Assembly (NCBI RefSeq): GCF_002368035.1
Contig: NZ_AP018222.1
Span: forward strand, 1,883,917 to 1,947,916
Reading direction: 5' to 3'
DNA from: Nostoc linckia NIES-25
GTDB taxonomy: Bacteria > Cyanobacteriota > Cyanobacteriia > Cyanobacteriales > Nostocaceae
Length of the DNA: 64,000 bases
The notes under the pieces are model-generated. The model was given only the letters and a program-made list of their open reading frames with translations, searched no databases and was not told the DNA's origin. Position numbers and translations under genes: made by a program. This document shows positions 52,510-61,837 of the stretch, in pieces. Positions within the stretch are counted from its first letter, which is position 1; each line of letters starts with the position of its first letter.

Positions 52510-53388
52510 TTAAACTACCTTTTGATGCTTTTGAGTTAAATGCATCGCAACTCCTTTTTCATAATAAGCTGCTTCATTAATAAAAATCGGATAAACAGTA
52601 GATACTCCGTCATATAAAATATCTTTCCCTGCAAAAGTCCGAAATATTGGCTCACCTGGATTTAGAGGTTCATAATCTCGAAACTGAAGCTGCGGATGAA
52701 TCATAGCTTGAATTTCACCGCGTTCATCTCTGGGATAATCAATAGTTCCAATATATTCATAAAATGTCAGGGTATTGTTTATCTCTGGAATATTACCTTG
52801 ATTGCACCATTCAAAATATTCTAAAATTGCATAAATTAGCTGTTCTGTTTGTTGAAATAATTCTGCATTTAAGACATTTTGAGCTACAGCGCCGACTTCA
52901 ATTACAAAACCTAATTCACACAAAGAACGCAAGAAACCACCTTCTTTTGATTGGGGATTAACATATACTCTCACTAAAGAATTTATTGAACTTAAATAGG
53001 CAGCTAACCGCAGTAAAAAAGGATGCATATCGCAAAAAATTAAACTTAGCCCCATGTTGGCGGTTGTGCTATGTAAATCAACGATCGCATCTACAAAAGG
53101 CTGATTTTGCGGTTGCAGTATTTGTTTTATTTCTTTCGCCCGCCTATCTTCATAATTTAAAAAATTTGAATTTTGTAAGTTTTGCTTGCTAAAGCAACGA
53201 TTTAAATCTTTGTCAATATAACGTTTACCTTCTGCGATCGCTTTAGGATTACCAAGTAATATCAAAGTTTCTAGACTTGGTTTGTTAATTAAATTTGGAT
53301 ATTGTTGAAATTTTTTGACTAAGTATACTCCTGTTAACTCATTCCCATGAGTTCCTCCAACGATCGCCACTCGTTCAACCTGACTCAT
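52510..53388 (-). CDS. Aspartoacylase / succinylglutamate-desuccinylase family zinc hydrolase
   Basis: A 292-residue M14-related enzyme that in the family cleaves N-acetyl-aspartate to acetate and aspartate. The first zinc ligands are in VAIVGGTHGNELTGVYLV (His and Glu). The substrate-binding stretch is YIDKDLNRCFS. The third zinc ligand is in DAIVDLHSTTANMG, and the catalytic Glu in GFVIEVGAVAQNVLNA. Length and layout fit aspartoacylase rather than AstE. The natural substrate in cyanobacteria is not known. Confidence 0.88.
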   Translation of the reverse strand: MSQVERVAIVGGTHGNELTGVYLVKKFQQYPNLINKPSLETLILLGNPKAIAEGKRYIDKDLNRCFSKQNLQNSNFLNYEDRRAKEIKQILQPQNQPFVDAIVDLHSTTANMGLSLIFCDMHPFLLRLAAYLSSINSLVRVYVNPQSKEGGFLRSLCELGFVIEVGAVAQNVLNAELFQQTEQLIYAILEYFEWCNQGNIPEINNTLTFYEYIGTIDYPRDERGEIQAMIHPQLQFRDYEPLNPGEPIFRTFAGKDILYDGVSTVYPIFINEAAYYEKGVAMHLTQKHQKVV

Positions 53389-53423
53389 AAAAACCTCGCA
53401 CTGAAAGCTTGTAGGCTAGACAT

Positions 53424-53550
53424 TAGACTTCTTGCATAAGTCGGGAAAAGGGTAAGGGGAAAGGGGGAAAGGTTCTGCAAAAGTCCCCTTACCCTTTAAC
53501 CTTTACCCTTTTCCCCCAAGAGTGTAAAAAGCACTTTTGCAAGAGGTTTA
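53424..53550. mobile_element. MITE-C-like repeat, copy 2
   Basis: Starts TAGACTTCTTGCATAAGTCG and ends GCACTTTTGCAAGAGGTTTA. The interior is the G/A-rich to T/C-rich stretch and AAGAGTGTAAAAAGC. Ends match 18340-18470 and 60141-60260. Confidence 0.55.
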
Positions 53551-53681
53551 TTATAATGCCCACCCTACTCTGGTTTATCGATATAAAACAGCTATAAGAA
53601 TTAAAATAAACAAAATGCTACTATATGTCCAATATTTATTGAGCTTATACAATATATATTAAAGATATAATAGCTAGAGCA

Positions 53682-54596
53682 GTGATAGAACTTAGACATC
53701 TGCGGTACTTCATCGCTGTGGCTGAAGAATTAAACTTTAGTCGTGCAGCTGAACGATTGCATATTGCTCAACCACCTTTAAGCCAACAAATTCAAGCACT
53801 AGAAGCAGAACTAGGGCTAAAATTATTTGAACGCAAGAAACGTCCCCTACAGCTAACTGCTGCTGGGCAAGTCTTTTTAACAGAAGCACATTTAGTATTA
53901 ACTCAGTTAGAACAAGCAATTACCTCTGCACAAAAAGTCAGCCGGGGAGAAATTGGACGCTTGGTGGTGGGAACTAATAGTTCCGTTGCTAACAGTGTTT
54001 TGCCAGATATACTGCAAACTTTTCATCCTCTATTTCCAGAGGTGATATTGGTGTTGCGCGAAGTTAGTTCTTCCCAGCAAGTAAACCAACTGCGCGATCG
54101 CTACATCGATATTGCTTTTGAAAGACTACCCAATACCAATTTAAGCGATCGTTCTTTAAGTTTTTTGCCAATTCTGCAAGAGTCTTTAGTCGTTGCTTTA
54201 CCAGAAAAACACCCTCTAGCAGCCCAGTCACAAATTCCACTCATTGCCCTAGCAGATGAACCTTTTGTTTTACCCCCAACCGACTTGGTACCATCATACA
54301 GTCAAATAATTAACCTTTGTCAGCAAGTGGGTTTTTCTCCAAAAGTAGTACAGGAAGCAACTTGGATGGTAACCGTACTCAGTTCCGTTGCAGGTGGAGT
54401 TGGAGTAACATTGCTTCCCGCTAATGCCCAAAGTTTACAGCGAAAGGGAGTTGTCTACAGACCAATTCAAGGACAAAACTTAACTTCAGAATTAGCCGTG
54501 GTTTGGCGAAGCGATGATACATCCTTAGTTTTGCGCCAATTTTTAGAAGTGACAAAGAGTGTAGCGCGAAAAATGAGATTGGCAAATAGCACATAG
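53682..54596 (+). CDS. LysR-family transcriptional regulator
   Basis: A 304-residue regulator from a GTG start. The N-terminal winged helix-turn-helix is IELRHLRYFIAVAEELNFSR, AAERLHIAQPPLSQQIQALE, AELGLKLFERKKRPLQLTAA. The effector-binding domain begins near RLVVGTNSSVANSVLPDILQ. Members usually control a divergent gene, but the nearest minus-strand gene is the aspartoacylase with a repeat in between; the AGE epimerase lies downstream on the same strand. Either could be a target. BenM/CatM-like features in the effector domain are suggestive only. Confidence 0.92.
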   Translation: MIELRHLRYFIAVAEELNFSRAAERLHIAQPPLSQQIQALEAELGLKLFERKKRPLQLTAAGQVFLTEAHLVLTQLEQAITSAQKVSRGEIGRLVVGTNSSVANSVLPDILQTFHPLFPEVILVLREVSSSQQVNQLRDRYIDIAFERLPNTNLSDRSLSFLPILQESLVVALPEKHPLAAQSQIPLIALADEPFVLPPTDLVPSYSQIINLCQQVGFSPKVVQEATWMVTVLSSVAGGVGVTLLPANAQSLQRKGVVYRPIQGQNLTSELAVVWRSDDTSLVLRQFLEVTKSVARKMRLANST

Positions 54597-54598
54597 GG

Positions 54599-54690
54599 CA
54601 TGGGGAAAGGGAAAAGGGTAAGGGGAAAAGGGGAAAGATTAAATTTATTCCTTTTCCCTTTAACCTTTAACCTTTTCCCCTGCCTCCGCC
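54599..54690. repeat. G/A-rich to T/C-rich dispersed repeat, copy 3
   Basis: GGGGAAAGGGAAAAGGGTAA, AGATTAAATTTATTCC and TTTAACCTTTAACCTTTTCC; same order as copy 1 at 1905-2007. Confidence 0.7.
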
Positions 54691-54770
54691 TTCCCCTCTT
54701 TGCCTCTTTTTAACTAGTAACTTACGATGAATCTTAAGCACTTGCTCTTGGTAGAAAAGGGAAGAAATTT

Positions 54771-55952
54771 ATGGAGTACAATTTTCAAGCGTTGGCTGAA
54801 CTTTACAAAAACGCACTCCTCAACGATGTCCTCCCATTTTGGGAAAAACACTCCCTCGATTGGCAACAAGGCGGCTATTTCACCTGCCTCGATCGCCAGG
54901 GCAAGGTTTATGATACAGACAAATTTATCTGGCTGCAAAATCGCCAAGTATGGACTTTTTCCATGCTTTACAACCAGCTGGAAAAACGCGAAAATTGGCT
55001 GAAAATCGCTAATAATGGTGCTAATTTTCTTGCCCAGCACGGTAGAGATAGTGATGGTAATTGGTACTTTGCCCTCACTCGTGAAGGAAAACCACTGGTT
55101 GAGCCTTACAATATTTTTTCTGATTGCTTTGCAGCAATGGCATTTAGCCAATATGCACTCGCATCCGGTGAAGACTGGGCGACAGATGTGGCGAAGCAAG
55201 CTTACAACAACGTTTTACGCCGCAAAGATAATCCCAAGGGCAAATATAACAAAACCTATCCAGGTACGCGCCCGATGAAATCATTGGCTGTACCGATGAT
55301 TTTAGCCAACCTCACTTTAGAAATGGAATGGTTGTTGCCCAACGAAACCCTAGAAAATGTCCTCGCTGAAACAGTCCGCGAAGTGATGACCGATTTTCTC
55401 GACTCAGAACGGGGGCTAATGTATGAAAATGTTGCCCCTGACGCTTCCCACATCGATTCTTTTGAAGGGCGATTGATTAACCCAGGTCACGGTATTGAAG
55501 CGATGTGGTTTATCATGGACATCGCCCGTCGGAAAAACGATACTAAAACTATTAACCAAGCCGTTGATGTGGTGCTAAATATCCTAAATTTTGCTTGGGA
55601 TAGCGAGTATGGCGGCTTGTATTACTTTATGGATGCACTCGGTCATCCTCCACAACAACTCGAATGGGATCAAAAGCTGTGGTGGGTTCACCTAGAGTCT
55701 TTGGTTGCATTAGCGATGGGTTATCGCTTGACGAAGCGTGAAGCCTGTTGGGAATGGTATCAAAAGATGCACGATTACGCCTGGTCGCACTTTGCCGATT
55801 CTGAGTTTGGCGAGTGGTTTGGCTATCTCAATCGGCAAGGAGAAGTATTATTGAACCTCAAAGGCGGCAAATGGAAAGGATGTTTTCACGTTCCGCGGGC
55901 GTTGTATCTTTGCTGGCGGGAGTTTGAAGCATTGCGATCGCAACGCGGATAA
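54771..55952 (+). CDS. AGE-family (N-acylglucosamine 2-epimerase) sugar epimerase
   Basis: A 393-residue alpha6/alpha6-barrel enzyme. In the family it interconverts N-acetylglucosamine and N-acetylmannosamine, or glucose-type and mannose-type sugars. Family stretches are YKNALLNDVLPFWEKHSLDW, TDKFIWLQNRQVWTFSMLYN, GRLINPGHGIEAMWFIMDIA with the catalytic histidine, and KLWWVHLESLVALAMGYRLT with a second one. The C-terminal FGYLNRQGEVLLNLKGGKWK fits. AGAAATTT precedes the ATG. A role in sugar-nucleotide supply for surface glycans is plausible beside the glycosyltransferases. Confidence 0.9.
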   Translation: MEYNFQALAELYKNALLNDVLPFWEKHSLDWQQGGYFTCLDRQGKVYDTDKFIWLQNRQVWTFSMLYNQLEKRENWLKIANNGANFLAQHGRDSDGNWYFALTREGKPLVEPYNIFSDCFAAMAFSQYALASGEDWATDVAKQAYNNVLRRKDNPKGKYNKTYPGTRPMKSLAVPMILANLTLEMEWLLPNETLENVLAETVREVMTDFLDSERGLMYENVAPDASHIDSFEGRLINPGHGIEAMWFIMDIARRKNDTKTINQAVDVVLNILNFAWDSEYGGLYYFMDALGHPPQQLEWDQKLWWVHLESLVALAMGYRLTKREACWEWYQKMHDYAWSHFADSEFGEWFGYLNRQGEVLLNLKGGKWKGCFHVPRALYLCWREFEALRSQRG

Positions 55953-56018
55953 ACAACGCGGTCAGTTTAATCTCTGCTAACGTACAAATAAAAGTAGAAT
56001 CAGTGCGATAAAAATGTT

Positions 56019-56174
56019 GTCACACCTAAAAGATTTACGATCGCTAAATACCATCAATTGATTCAACTCGGATTTTTCAAAGAGAGCGATCGTATTCAAT
56101 TAATTCGAGGAGATCTGATTCAAATGACTGCAAAAGGATCGTCTCATACACTTTGTCTTTGCGTCTGTGCGTGA
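56019..56174 (+). pseudogene. Fragment of a Uma2-family (DUF820) nuclease-like gene
   Basis: In one frame the DNA reads KRFTIAKYHQLIQLGFFKES, then DRIQLIRGDLIQMTAKGSSH, the N-terminal part of Uma2 proteins that are very frequent in cyanobacteria. There is no start codon in frame, and a TGA ends it after CLCVCA. The catalytic C-terminal part is missing. The rest of the 55953-56468 spacer shows no gene. Confidence 0.78.
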
Positions 56175-56468
56175 GATAAATCTTGTTAATTTACCTGAAA
56201 TACTTGTAGTTAGTGGTAAACTTACGGAACACAATCAGTATCCGACTTTTTTCCGACCTTTTCCGACCGACAAACTTTCTACTTGGCAGTAGAGTATTTC
56301 GATAAGCAGTATTCGTATCCCCAACTTCTTAGAGGGGCTACATTGCTAATTCCACAATTACACGGTAGTGAAACTCACCTATTTTTACTGAGTGAGCTAA
56401 TTTCACCTATCTACAAACTGCATATTAACTTGATTAACACATCAACCTGAGTTTAAGGAGAACCTTTT

Positions 56469-58253
56469 ATGAGTGAAGCAGGTCAAGCTGGTATTGATGA
56501 CTTCGATTATGGTAATGACAACGATGCCAATTTTGATGTTAATGGTGATGTTGTGATTTATTATAACGGAACTTTGGGTTCCGACTACTTTGATTATCGC
56601 TCAGAGTACAACTATTCCGGCAGCTACTACTATGTGTATGATGCGCTGAATGCTACTGGTAATAATGGCAATGACACCATCTATGGTGGTTATTACTATG
56701 ACGACACCATCTCTGGTAATGAAGGTAATGACTACCTTTATGCAGCGTATAGTAGCGGTAACAACTCGCTAAATGGTGGCTATGGTTCAGACACGATTTA
56801 TGGTGGTAGTGGAAATGATGTCATCTCTAGCGATGAAGATGATTACAATTATACCAATAACTATTTTACTAACTACATCTATGCTGGAGATGGTGATGAC
56901 ATCATCTATGGTAGTGATGATAGTGCAGATTATGTAGATGGCGGGGCTGGTAACGACAACATCCAGTACGTCGGATCTGGCAATAACAACACCATTTTAG
57001 GTGGAACTGGCGATGACTTCATAATCACTGGTTCTGGTAATGACTCCCTCAACGGTGGAGATGGTGCAGATGTCATAAGAGGTGGTAAGGGTGATGACAC
57101 CATCTTTGGTGGGGCTGGCAATGATAATCTCGAAGGTGATGGCAACGATCTAAATGGCAATGACACCGTAAATGGTGCTAGTGGCAATGACACAATCACT
57201 GGTGGTCTTGGTAAAGACTTCTTATATGGTGGCACTGGCGATGATGTCTACTATGTTGATTTTGTTTACGATCGGAGTTTTGTTGATAGTGGTAAGGATG
57301 TAGTGACTGAGTATAGTTCGGCAGGTACTGACCTAGTAAATTCTCCTTTTACCTACACCTTATCAGCAAACGTAGAAAACTTAATCCTGGCTGGTTCTGC
57401 TGCTATCAATGGATATGGCAATAGCCTCGGTAACACGATTAAAGGTAACACTGCCAACAACATTATCTACGGTTATGACGGCGATGACTCCCTCAACGGT
57501 GGGCTTGAGGGCAATGACTACCTCGACGGTGGGGCTGGCAATGATACCTTAAATGGTGCTAATGGCAATGACACATTAGTCGGTGGTACTGGCAATAATG
57601 CCTACTATGGTGGCGCTGGCAATGACACCTACTATGTTAATAGTGTTAACGATGTAGTGAACGAGTATAGCTCTCCGGGTACTGACTTGGTAAATTCTTC
57701 TATCACCTACACCTTGTCGGCAAACGTAGAAAACCTGACCCTCACTGGTTCTGCTGCTATCAATGGATATGGCAATAGTCTTAATAACACAATTACAGGT
57801 AACGCTGGTAATAACATTCTCAATGGTGCTGCTGGCAATGACACAATCAATGGTGGTGCTGGTAATGACACAATCAATGGTGGTGCTGGCAAAGACATAC
57901 TGACTGGTGGGACTGGAACTGATAAATTCATCTACACTGCTCTGAGTGACTCCTTGTTAACTAGCTATGATGTCATTACTGGCTACACTAGTGGCGAGCA
58001 AATCGATCGTGTTGGTGGTTCGGCAGTAACGCTCACAACTTCTGTTGGTAAGATAGCTAGTTTGACTGCGGCAAATATCTCTACTTTACTTAAAAATAGT
58101 GTGTTTACAGGCAATAGTTCTAAAGCGTTTACTGTTACTGGCATCAGCGGAACCTTTCTCGCTTTCAATGACGCAACTGCTGGCTACAATTCTGCAAATG
58201 ATTCCATCATCTTACTCCAGGGTTATACGCTTGGATCTGTTTCCATTGTCTAG
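56469..58253 (+). CDS. RTX (hemolysin-type) calcium-binding repeat protein
   Basis: A 594-residue acidic protein with many GGxGxDxx nonapeptide repeats, e.g. GGYGSDTIYGGSGNDVI, GGDGADVIRGGKGDDTIFGG, GGAGNDTINGGAGKDILTGG. Two longer modules are duplicated, each with YSSxGTDLVNSxxTYTLSAN, then VENLxLxGSAAINGYGNSL (about residues 280-330 and 398-450). There is no Sec signal, as expected for type I secretion through a C-terminal signal; the last 100 residues (from DRVGGSAV) are non-repetitive. The ATG follows AAGGAGAACCTTTT, a strong ribosome-binding site. Folding is expected outside the cell with calcium. No HlyB/HlyD genes are in the window. Confidence 0.93.
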   Translation: MSEAGQAGIDDFDYGNDNDANFDVNGDVVIYYNGTLGSDYFDYRSEYNYSGSYYYVYDALNATGNNGNDTIYGGYYYDDTISGNEGNDYLYAAYSSGNNSLNGGYGSDTIYGGSGNDVISSDEDDYNYTNNYFTNYIYAGDGDDIIYGSDDSADYVDGGAGNDNIQYVGSGNNNTILGGTGDDFIITGSGNDSLNGGDGADVIRGGKGDDTIFGGAGNDNLEGDGNDLNGNDTVNGASGNDTITGGLGKDFLYGGTGDDVYYVDFVYDRSFVDSGKDVVTEYSSAGTDLVNSPFTYTLSANVENLILAGSAAINGYGNSLGNTIKGNTANNIIYGYDGDDSLNGGLEGNDYLDGGAGNDTLNGANGNDTLVGGTGNNAYYGGAGNDTYYVNSVNDVVNEYSSPGTDLVNSSITYTLSANVENLTLTGSAAINGYGNSLNNTITGNAGNNILNGAAGNDTINGGAGNDTINGGAGKDILTGGTGTDKFIYTALSDSLLTSYDVITGYTSGEQIDRVGGSAVTLTTSVGKIASLTAANISTLLKNSVFTGNSSKAFTVTGISGTFLAFNDATAGYNSANDSIILLQGYTLGSVSIV

Positions 58254-58280
58254 ATCGGGTTAAGACATTATCTTGGTCTA

Positions 58281-58448
58281 AGAGGATGTCTGAGAAGTAT
58301 TAAATATTTCGCTCGATACCCCCTACGTACCCGTCCCTGGCTCCCCTTAAAAAGGGGGGAACCGGAATCAAAGTCCCCCTTAAAAAGGGGGATTTAGGGG
58401 GATCTACAAGTATTGAATACAACACTAAGAAGTTTTCAGACATCCTCT
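58281..58448. mobile_element. MITE-E (168 bp, AGAGGATGTCTGA ends)
   Basis: Inverted ends AGAGGATGTCTGAGAAGT and, from the right, AGAGGATGTCTGAAAACT. The core holds CCCCTTAAAAAGGGG repeats. A single copy in the window. Confidence 0.7.
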
Positions 58449-58488
58449 AAGAGGTTGTTTTAAAAATTGTAAAATATACTCCAAACTC

Positions 58489-58520
58489 CTCTCCAAACCT
58501 CTGTGATACAGGAGGTTTTT
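58489..58520. terminator. Possible bidirectional terminator
   Basis: Hairpin AAACCTC / GAGGTTT around a short loop with T's after it on the plus strand and A's before it. It sits between the convergent RTX and DUF2791 genes. Confidence 0.5.
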
Positions 58521-58560
58521 CAATCTTATTATTCTTTTGATTGAGTGTCTTCATCATTAA

Positions 58561-59889
58561 TTACAAACTAAATTCAGCTGCATTATCCTCATCCACATCT
58601 GCATCTTTCCCCACAGCAGTCGGTTTAAATTTCGCGTCGTGAATTAATTCCCCAAATGAAATGCTTGTATTTTGAAAAAGAATATTCAGCACACTCATAA
58701 AATCCCGCACAATTTCACCTGGCGTTAATAATGCTTCTGCACCCAAGCGATTAACAACTTCTCGAACAAACTCTTTTAACTCACGATTTGTCAAAGTTTG
58801 TTGATAGCCGAAATTGAGCGCATGAATTTCCGCTAGACGTTGCAAAAGCGTTAAAATTTCTCCTTCACTTAACGGGTTTAGCCGAATCACTGGCCCTAAA
58901 ACTTCTTGCATATTAGCTTGTGCGACAAAGCGACTTTCTTTTGTGCGTCTTCGCCAAGCTTGGTCTGCAAAAAGTCCTCTATTTGGATCTTCTAAAAATT
59001 TGGTTGTTCCACCGACAAGAATACCAAGATGTTCTGCTTTACATTGCATGGTATCGTTAAACATTGCTAAAAGTCGGTTATAATTCTTTTCCCGCGTGAC
59101 TGTAGTAGAGATTTGATATAAATGTACAGCTTCATCAACTAGAATTAATAGTCCTTTATAACCAATTTCAGCTACAAATTTAGCAAACAATTTGATGTAG
59201 TCATACCAACTATCATCATCAATAATCACCCGGACTCCTAAAGCTGCTTTTGCCTCAATTTTAGTAGTAAATTCTCCCCGCAACCAGCGCATTGCAGCAT
59301 TTTTTAAATTATCATCATCCAATCGATAGCCGCGCCAATAAGCGATAATAACACTACCAAAATCAAAACCGTGAACCAAATCTTCAATATATTGAACTAC
59401 TTCCCGAATTTTTGATTCAACTTGGTCATCAAAACCATCGTCATTGGGACGCAGTTCGGTTTCTTTAACCACCTCTTGTTGAATTTTATTAATCCATCCT
59501 TCCAAAATTGAGACTAAAGCGCCACCATCAGGACGAGTTTTTGTAGCTAGATGCCTCATTAATTCTCGATAGGTTGCTAAACCTTCGTTATTACTTCCTG
59601 CTAACCGACGTTCAGGTGATAAATCTGCATCAGCTACGACGAAACCCTGCTCCATCGCTCGGTTACGAATTAGTTGCAGTAAAAAGCTTTTCCCCGAACC
59701 ATAATTACCAATTATAAACCGAAATGCTGCTACACCTTCTGCAATATCATCTAGATTTTTTAATAGGCTTTGAAGTTCTTTTTCTCGACCTACTGCTATG
59801 TGTTCAACTCCCACTCTTGGTACTACCCCAGCACCAAGGGAATTAATCAAAGCAGTGAATATTTTTTTCGAGATTTTGAGCTTTGCCAT
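58561..59889 (-). CDS. DUF2791 P-loop ATPase (BrxD-like)
   Basis: A 442-residue AAA-like ATPase. Walker A is IIGNYGSGKSFLLQLIRNRA (residues 59-78). FVVADADLSPERRLAG follows, a mark of the DUF2791/BrxD family. Walker B is YKGLLILVDEAVHLYQ. RLLAMFNDTMQCKAEHLGIL and a sensor region GGTTKFLEDPNRGLF follow. BrxD is part of some BREX phage-defence systems, and DUF2791 ATPases were also described beside TerB-domain proteins in Ter-linked DNA-processing loci (Anantharaman, Iyer and Aravind). The next gene upstream on this strand has a TerB-C domain, so the second context fits better. The Gap of 450 bp between them holds a MITE-C-like repeat. Confidence 0.85.
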   Translation of the reverse strand: MAKLKISKKIFTALINSLGAGVVPRVGVEHIAVGREKELQSLLKNLDDIAEGVAAFRFIIGNYGSGKSFLLQLIRNRAMEQGFVVADADLSPERRLAGSNNEGLATYRELMRHLATKTRPDGGALVSILEGWINKIQQEVVKETELRPNDDGFDDQVESKIREVVQYIEDLVHGFDFGSVIIAYWRGYRLDDDNLKNAAMRWLRGEFTTKIEAKAALGVRVIIDDDSWYDYIKLFAKFVAEIGYKGLLILVDEAVHLYQISTTVTREKNYNRLLAMFNDTMQCKAEHLGILVGGTTKFLEDPNRGLFADQAWRRRTKESRFVAQANMQEVLGPVIRLNPLSEGEILTLLQRLAEIHALNFGYQQTLTNRELKEFVREVVNRLGAEALLTPGEIVRDFMSVLNILFQNTSISFGELIHDAKFKPTAVGKDADVDEDNAAEFSL

Positions 59890-60140
59890 GTATTACACTT
59901 CACTTTATTCTAAACGCAGAAGCACGCAGTAAGAAGATAAGGCGTATTTTTACCTTATTAATAATTTTACAACGTCAGAAGTCAGGAGTCAGAATTCAGA
60001 AGTCAGAATTCAGGAGCCAGAATTTAAAAGATTTTAACACTCAAGTTTAATAATTTGGAAGAATCAACTGTGTTATTCAAAAATTAGCGTGAAGATTCCA
60101 GATTTATTGGAGAATCAAGTTTGCTATATGTTATTAAATA

Positions 60141-60260
60141 GACCTCTTGCATAAATCAAAAATAAAGAACTCTATCCCGCATTTGAGTAAAGCAAACGCT
60201 CCCCTCCCCTTGCTAAGGGGAGGGGTTGGGGGTGGGGTGTTAATGACTTTTGCAAAAGGT
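60141..60260. mobile_element. MITE-C-like repeat, copy 3
   Basis: Starts TAGACCTCTTGCATAAATCA and ends GACTTTTGCAAAAGGTATA. The core has CTCCCCTCCCCTTGCTAAGG / GGGGAGGGGTTGGGGG. It lies between the DUF2791 and TerB-C genes. The remainder of 59890-60339 shows no gene. Confidence 0.55.
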
Positions 60261-60339
60261 ATAATTTATTCTAATTAATTATTAAGCTTACTCTCTAATT
60301 ATTCTGAATTCGGAATTCTGGATTCTGACGACTTTATTC

Positions 60340-61674
60340 TTACATTTGAGTATGTCTAGCCATAAGATCGTCGTACATTGCAATCATTTTTCTGACATAG
60401 GCTTTATGTTCCTGATACACTTCTGGGATTTCTGACTCTGAATTGATTATTAATTCACCAATGGTATCATTTGCTCGTTCATTGATTGAATCTATTAGTA
60501 GATTCGGCATGGTGATATTTGCTTCAGCAATTTTTTTAATAGTAGCTTTTGTATTATCTTCTTCGACTATAGCTTTTAATACTTGTAATTCATATCCTGG
60601 TAAATTTTCCAAAAAATTAGTCCATTCTTCTGGTATATTTTCTAGTGTATTAATTTCCAACGAATCTTTTGTTGTTGCAGGTTCAATTATTTCAGTAAAA
60701 GGAAATAATTCAATATCGTCTTCTTTGAAATTATCGGCTAAAGTTTCTGAGTTAAAGTTTTCTGCTTGTTGGAGTAATTCCCAAACTTGATTTTGCAACA
60801 AGTCTCGTTCTTCTTGCAATAATGAAACTTGCCCTTGCAATTGCTGTAGCTCTTCTTTTTGCGTTGCTATTTGAGTTTGTGAAGAATTCAAAAAAGCTTG
60901 GATATTTTCTCTTTCGGTTGTTTTTGCTATCAGTAATTCATTTTCTTTATTTACTTTAATTTCTAGTTCTTGAATTTCAATTCGCAGTTCGTATAATTTT
61001 TCTTCTAATTGGGGTTTGAGTCTGCCTAAAAGTGTTAAGTTACTTTCAATTTCTTCTTTTTGTTGCTGGAATTCAGAAATTTGGCTTTGCAACTGAGCGA
61101 TTTCCGCACGAGATATATGGCAATTAGACTCTAAACGACGCTTTTCTCCTGTGAGGTTAGCAAAAGCATTGCTCAATTCTGCATGATTTTTTTCTAAGTT
61201 ACTCAGTTCAATTTGCAGATTGGTGATTTCAGTTTCTAACTGCTTTTTTTGACCAGCTAATGTTCTGACTTCTCGATTCAGACTATCCCTTTGGTTACGG
61301 TTTTCAATTACTTGATTTTGGAGTTGCTTTGATTCTGCGTATAATAAATTATGATGTTCTTCAATTTGATTGATTTCTTTAACAATACGAGCTTTTAATC
61401 CCTCCATTTCTTTAATTCGCTTTCGGAGAGAACCTAAAAGAAACATTTCATAATTTCTGCGCCTTTTATCTACGAATAATGCTGCCCCATAGATAATGAA
61501 TGCAGTAATTATACCTGTGAGAAAGGCTTTATTAAAATCCCAGTTGGGAACGAGGCTAAGTCCAAAACTCACACTAAAGGCAACTATGCCTAAAATAAAT
61601 CGATTACTAATCGTTACTGATTGCATATTGCTGGTTGTTAGCGTAGTTGAGCGATCGGAATAACCAGTTTTCAT
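60340..61674 (-). CDS. Membrane-anchored coiled-coil protein with C-terminal TerB-C domain
   Basis: A 444-residue protein. Two membrane helices lie near 26-43 (FILGIVAFSVSFGLSLVP) and 49-68 (KAFLTGIITAFIIYGAALF). A long coiled coil runs from about 80 to 310 (RDSLNREVRTLAGQKKQLET and similar). After an acidic linker, residues about 345-440 (WTNFLENLPGYELQVLKAIV, then KIAEANITMPNLLIDSINER, and ANDTIGELIINSESEIPEVY) match the TerB-C domain. The coiled coil probably scaffolds partner proteins at the membrane. Neighbouring DUF2791 and DUF815 ATPases on the same strand suggest a functional unit. The fold of the coiled coil and the partners are inference. Confidence 0.8.
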   Translation of the reverse strand: MKTGYSDRSTTLTTSNMQSVTISNRFILGIVAFSVSFGLSLVPNWDFNKAFLTGIITAFIIYGAALFVDKRRRNYEMFLLGSLRKRIKEMEGLKARIVKEINQIEEHHNLLYAESKQLQNQVIENRNQRDSLNREVRTLAGQKKQLETEITNLQIELSNLEKNHAELSNAFANLTGEKRRLESNCHISRAEIAQLQSQISEFQQQKEEIESNLTLLGRLKPQLEEKLYELRIEIQELEIKVNKENELLIAKTTERENIQAFLNSSQTQIATQKEELQQLQGQVSLLQEERDLLQNQVWELLQQAENFNSETLADNFKEDDIELFPFTEIIEPATTKDSLEINTLENIPEEWTNFLENLPGYELQVLKAIVEEDNTKATIKKIAEANITMPNLLIDSINERANDTIGELIINSESEIPEVYQEHKAYVRKMIAMYDDLMARHTQM

Positions 61675-61837
61675 ACTAATTTGTAATTCGTAATTTAAAT
61701 ATATTTCTCAACATAATGAGTAAAATTGCTTTTTAATCTATGATTTTTGGTATTAGAGTCATTTTAAGTTTTATAATCATAATTATCCGTGTATAACTTT
61801 GTTACGTAAGAAACAAAAAAGCGCGATCGCCAAAGAA

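Noticed and set aside
56930..57931. Pro/Leu/Ser-rich minus-strand frames opposite the RTX gene
   Set aside because: Repetitive antisense of GGxGxD codons; no independent signals.
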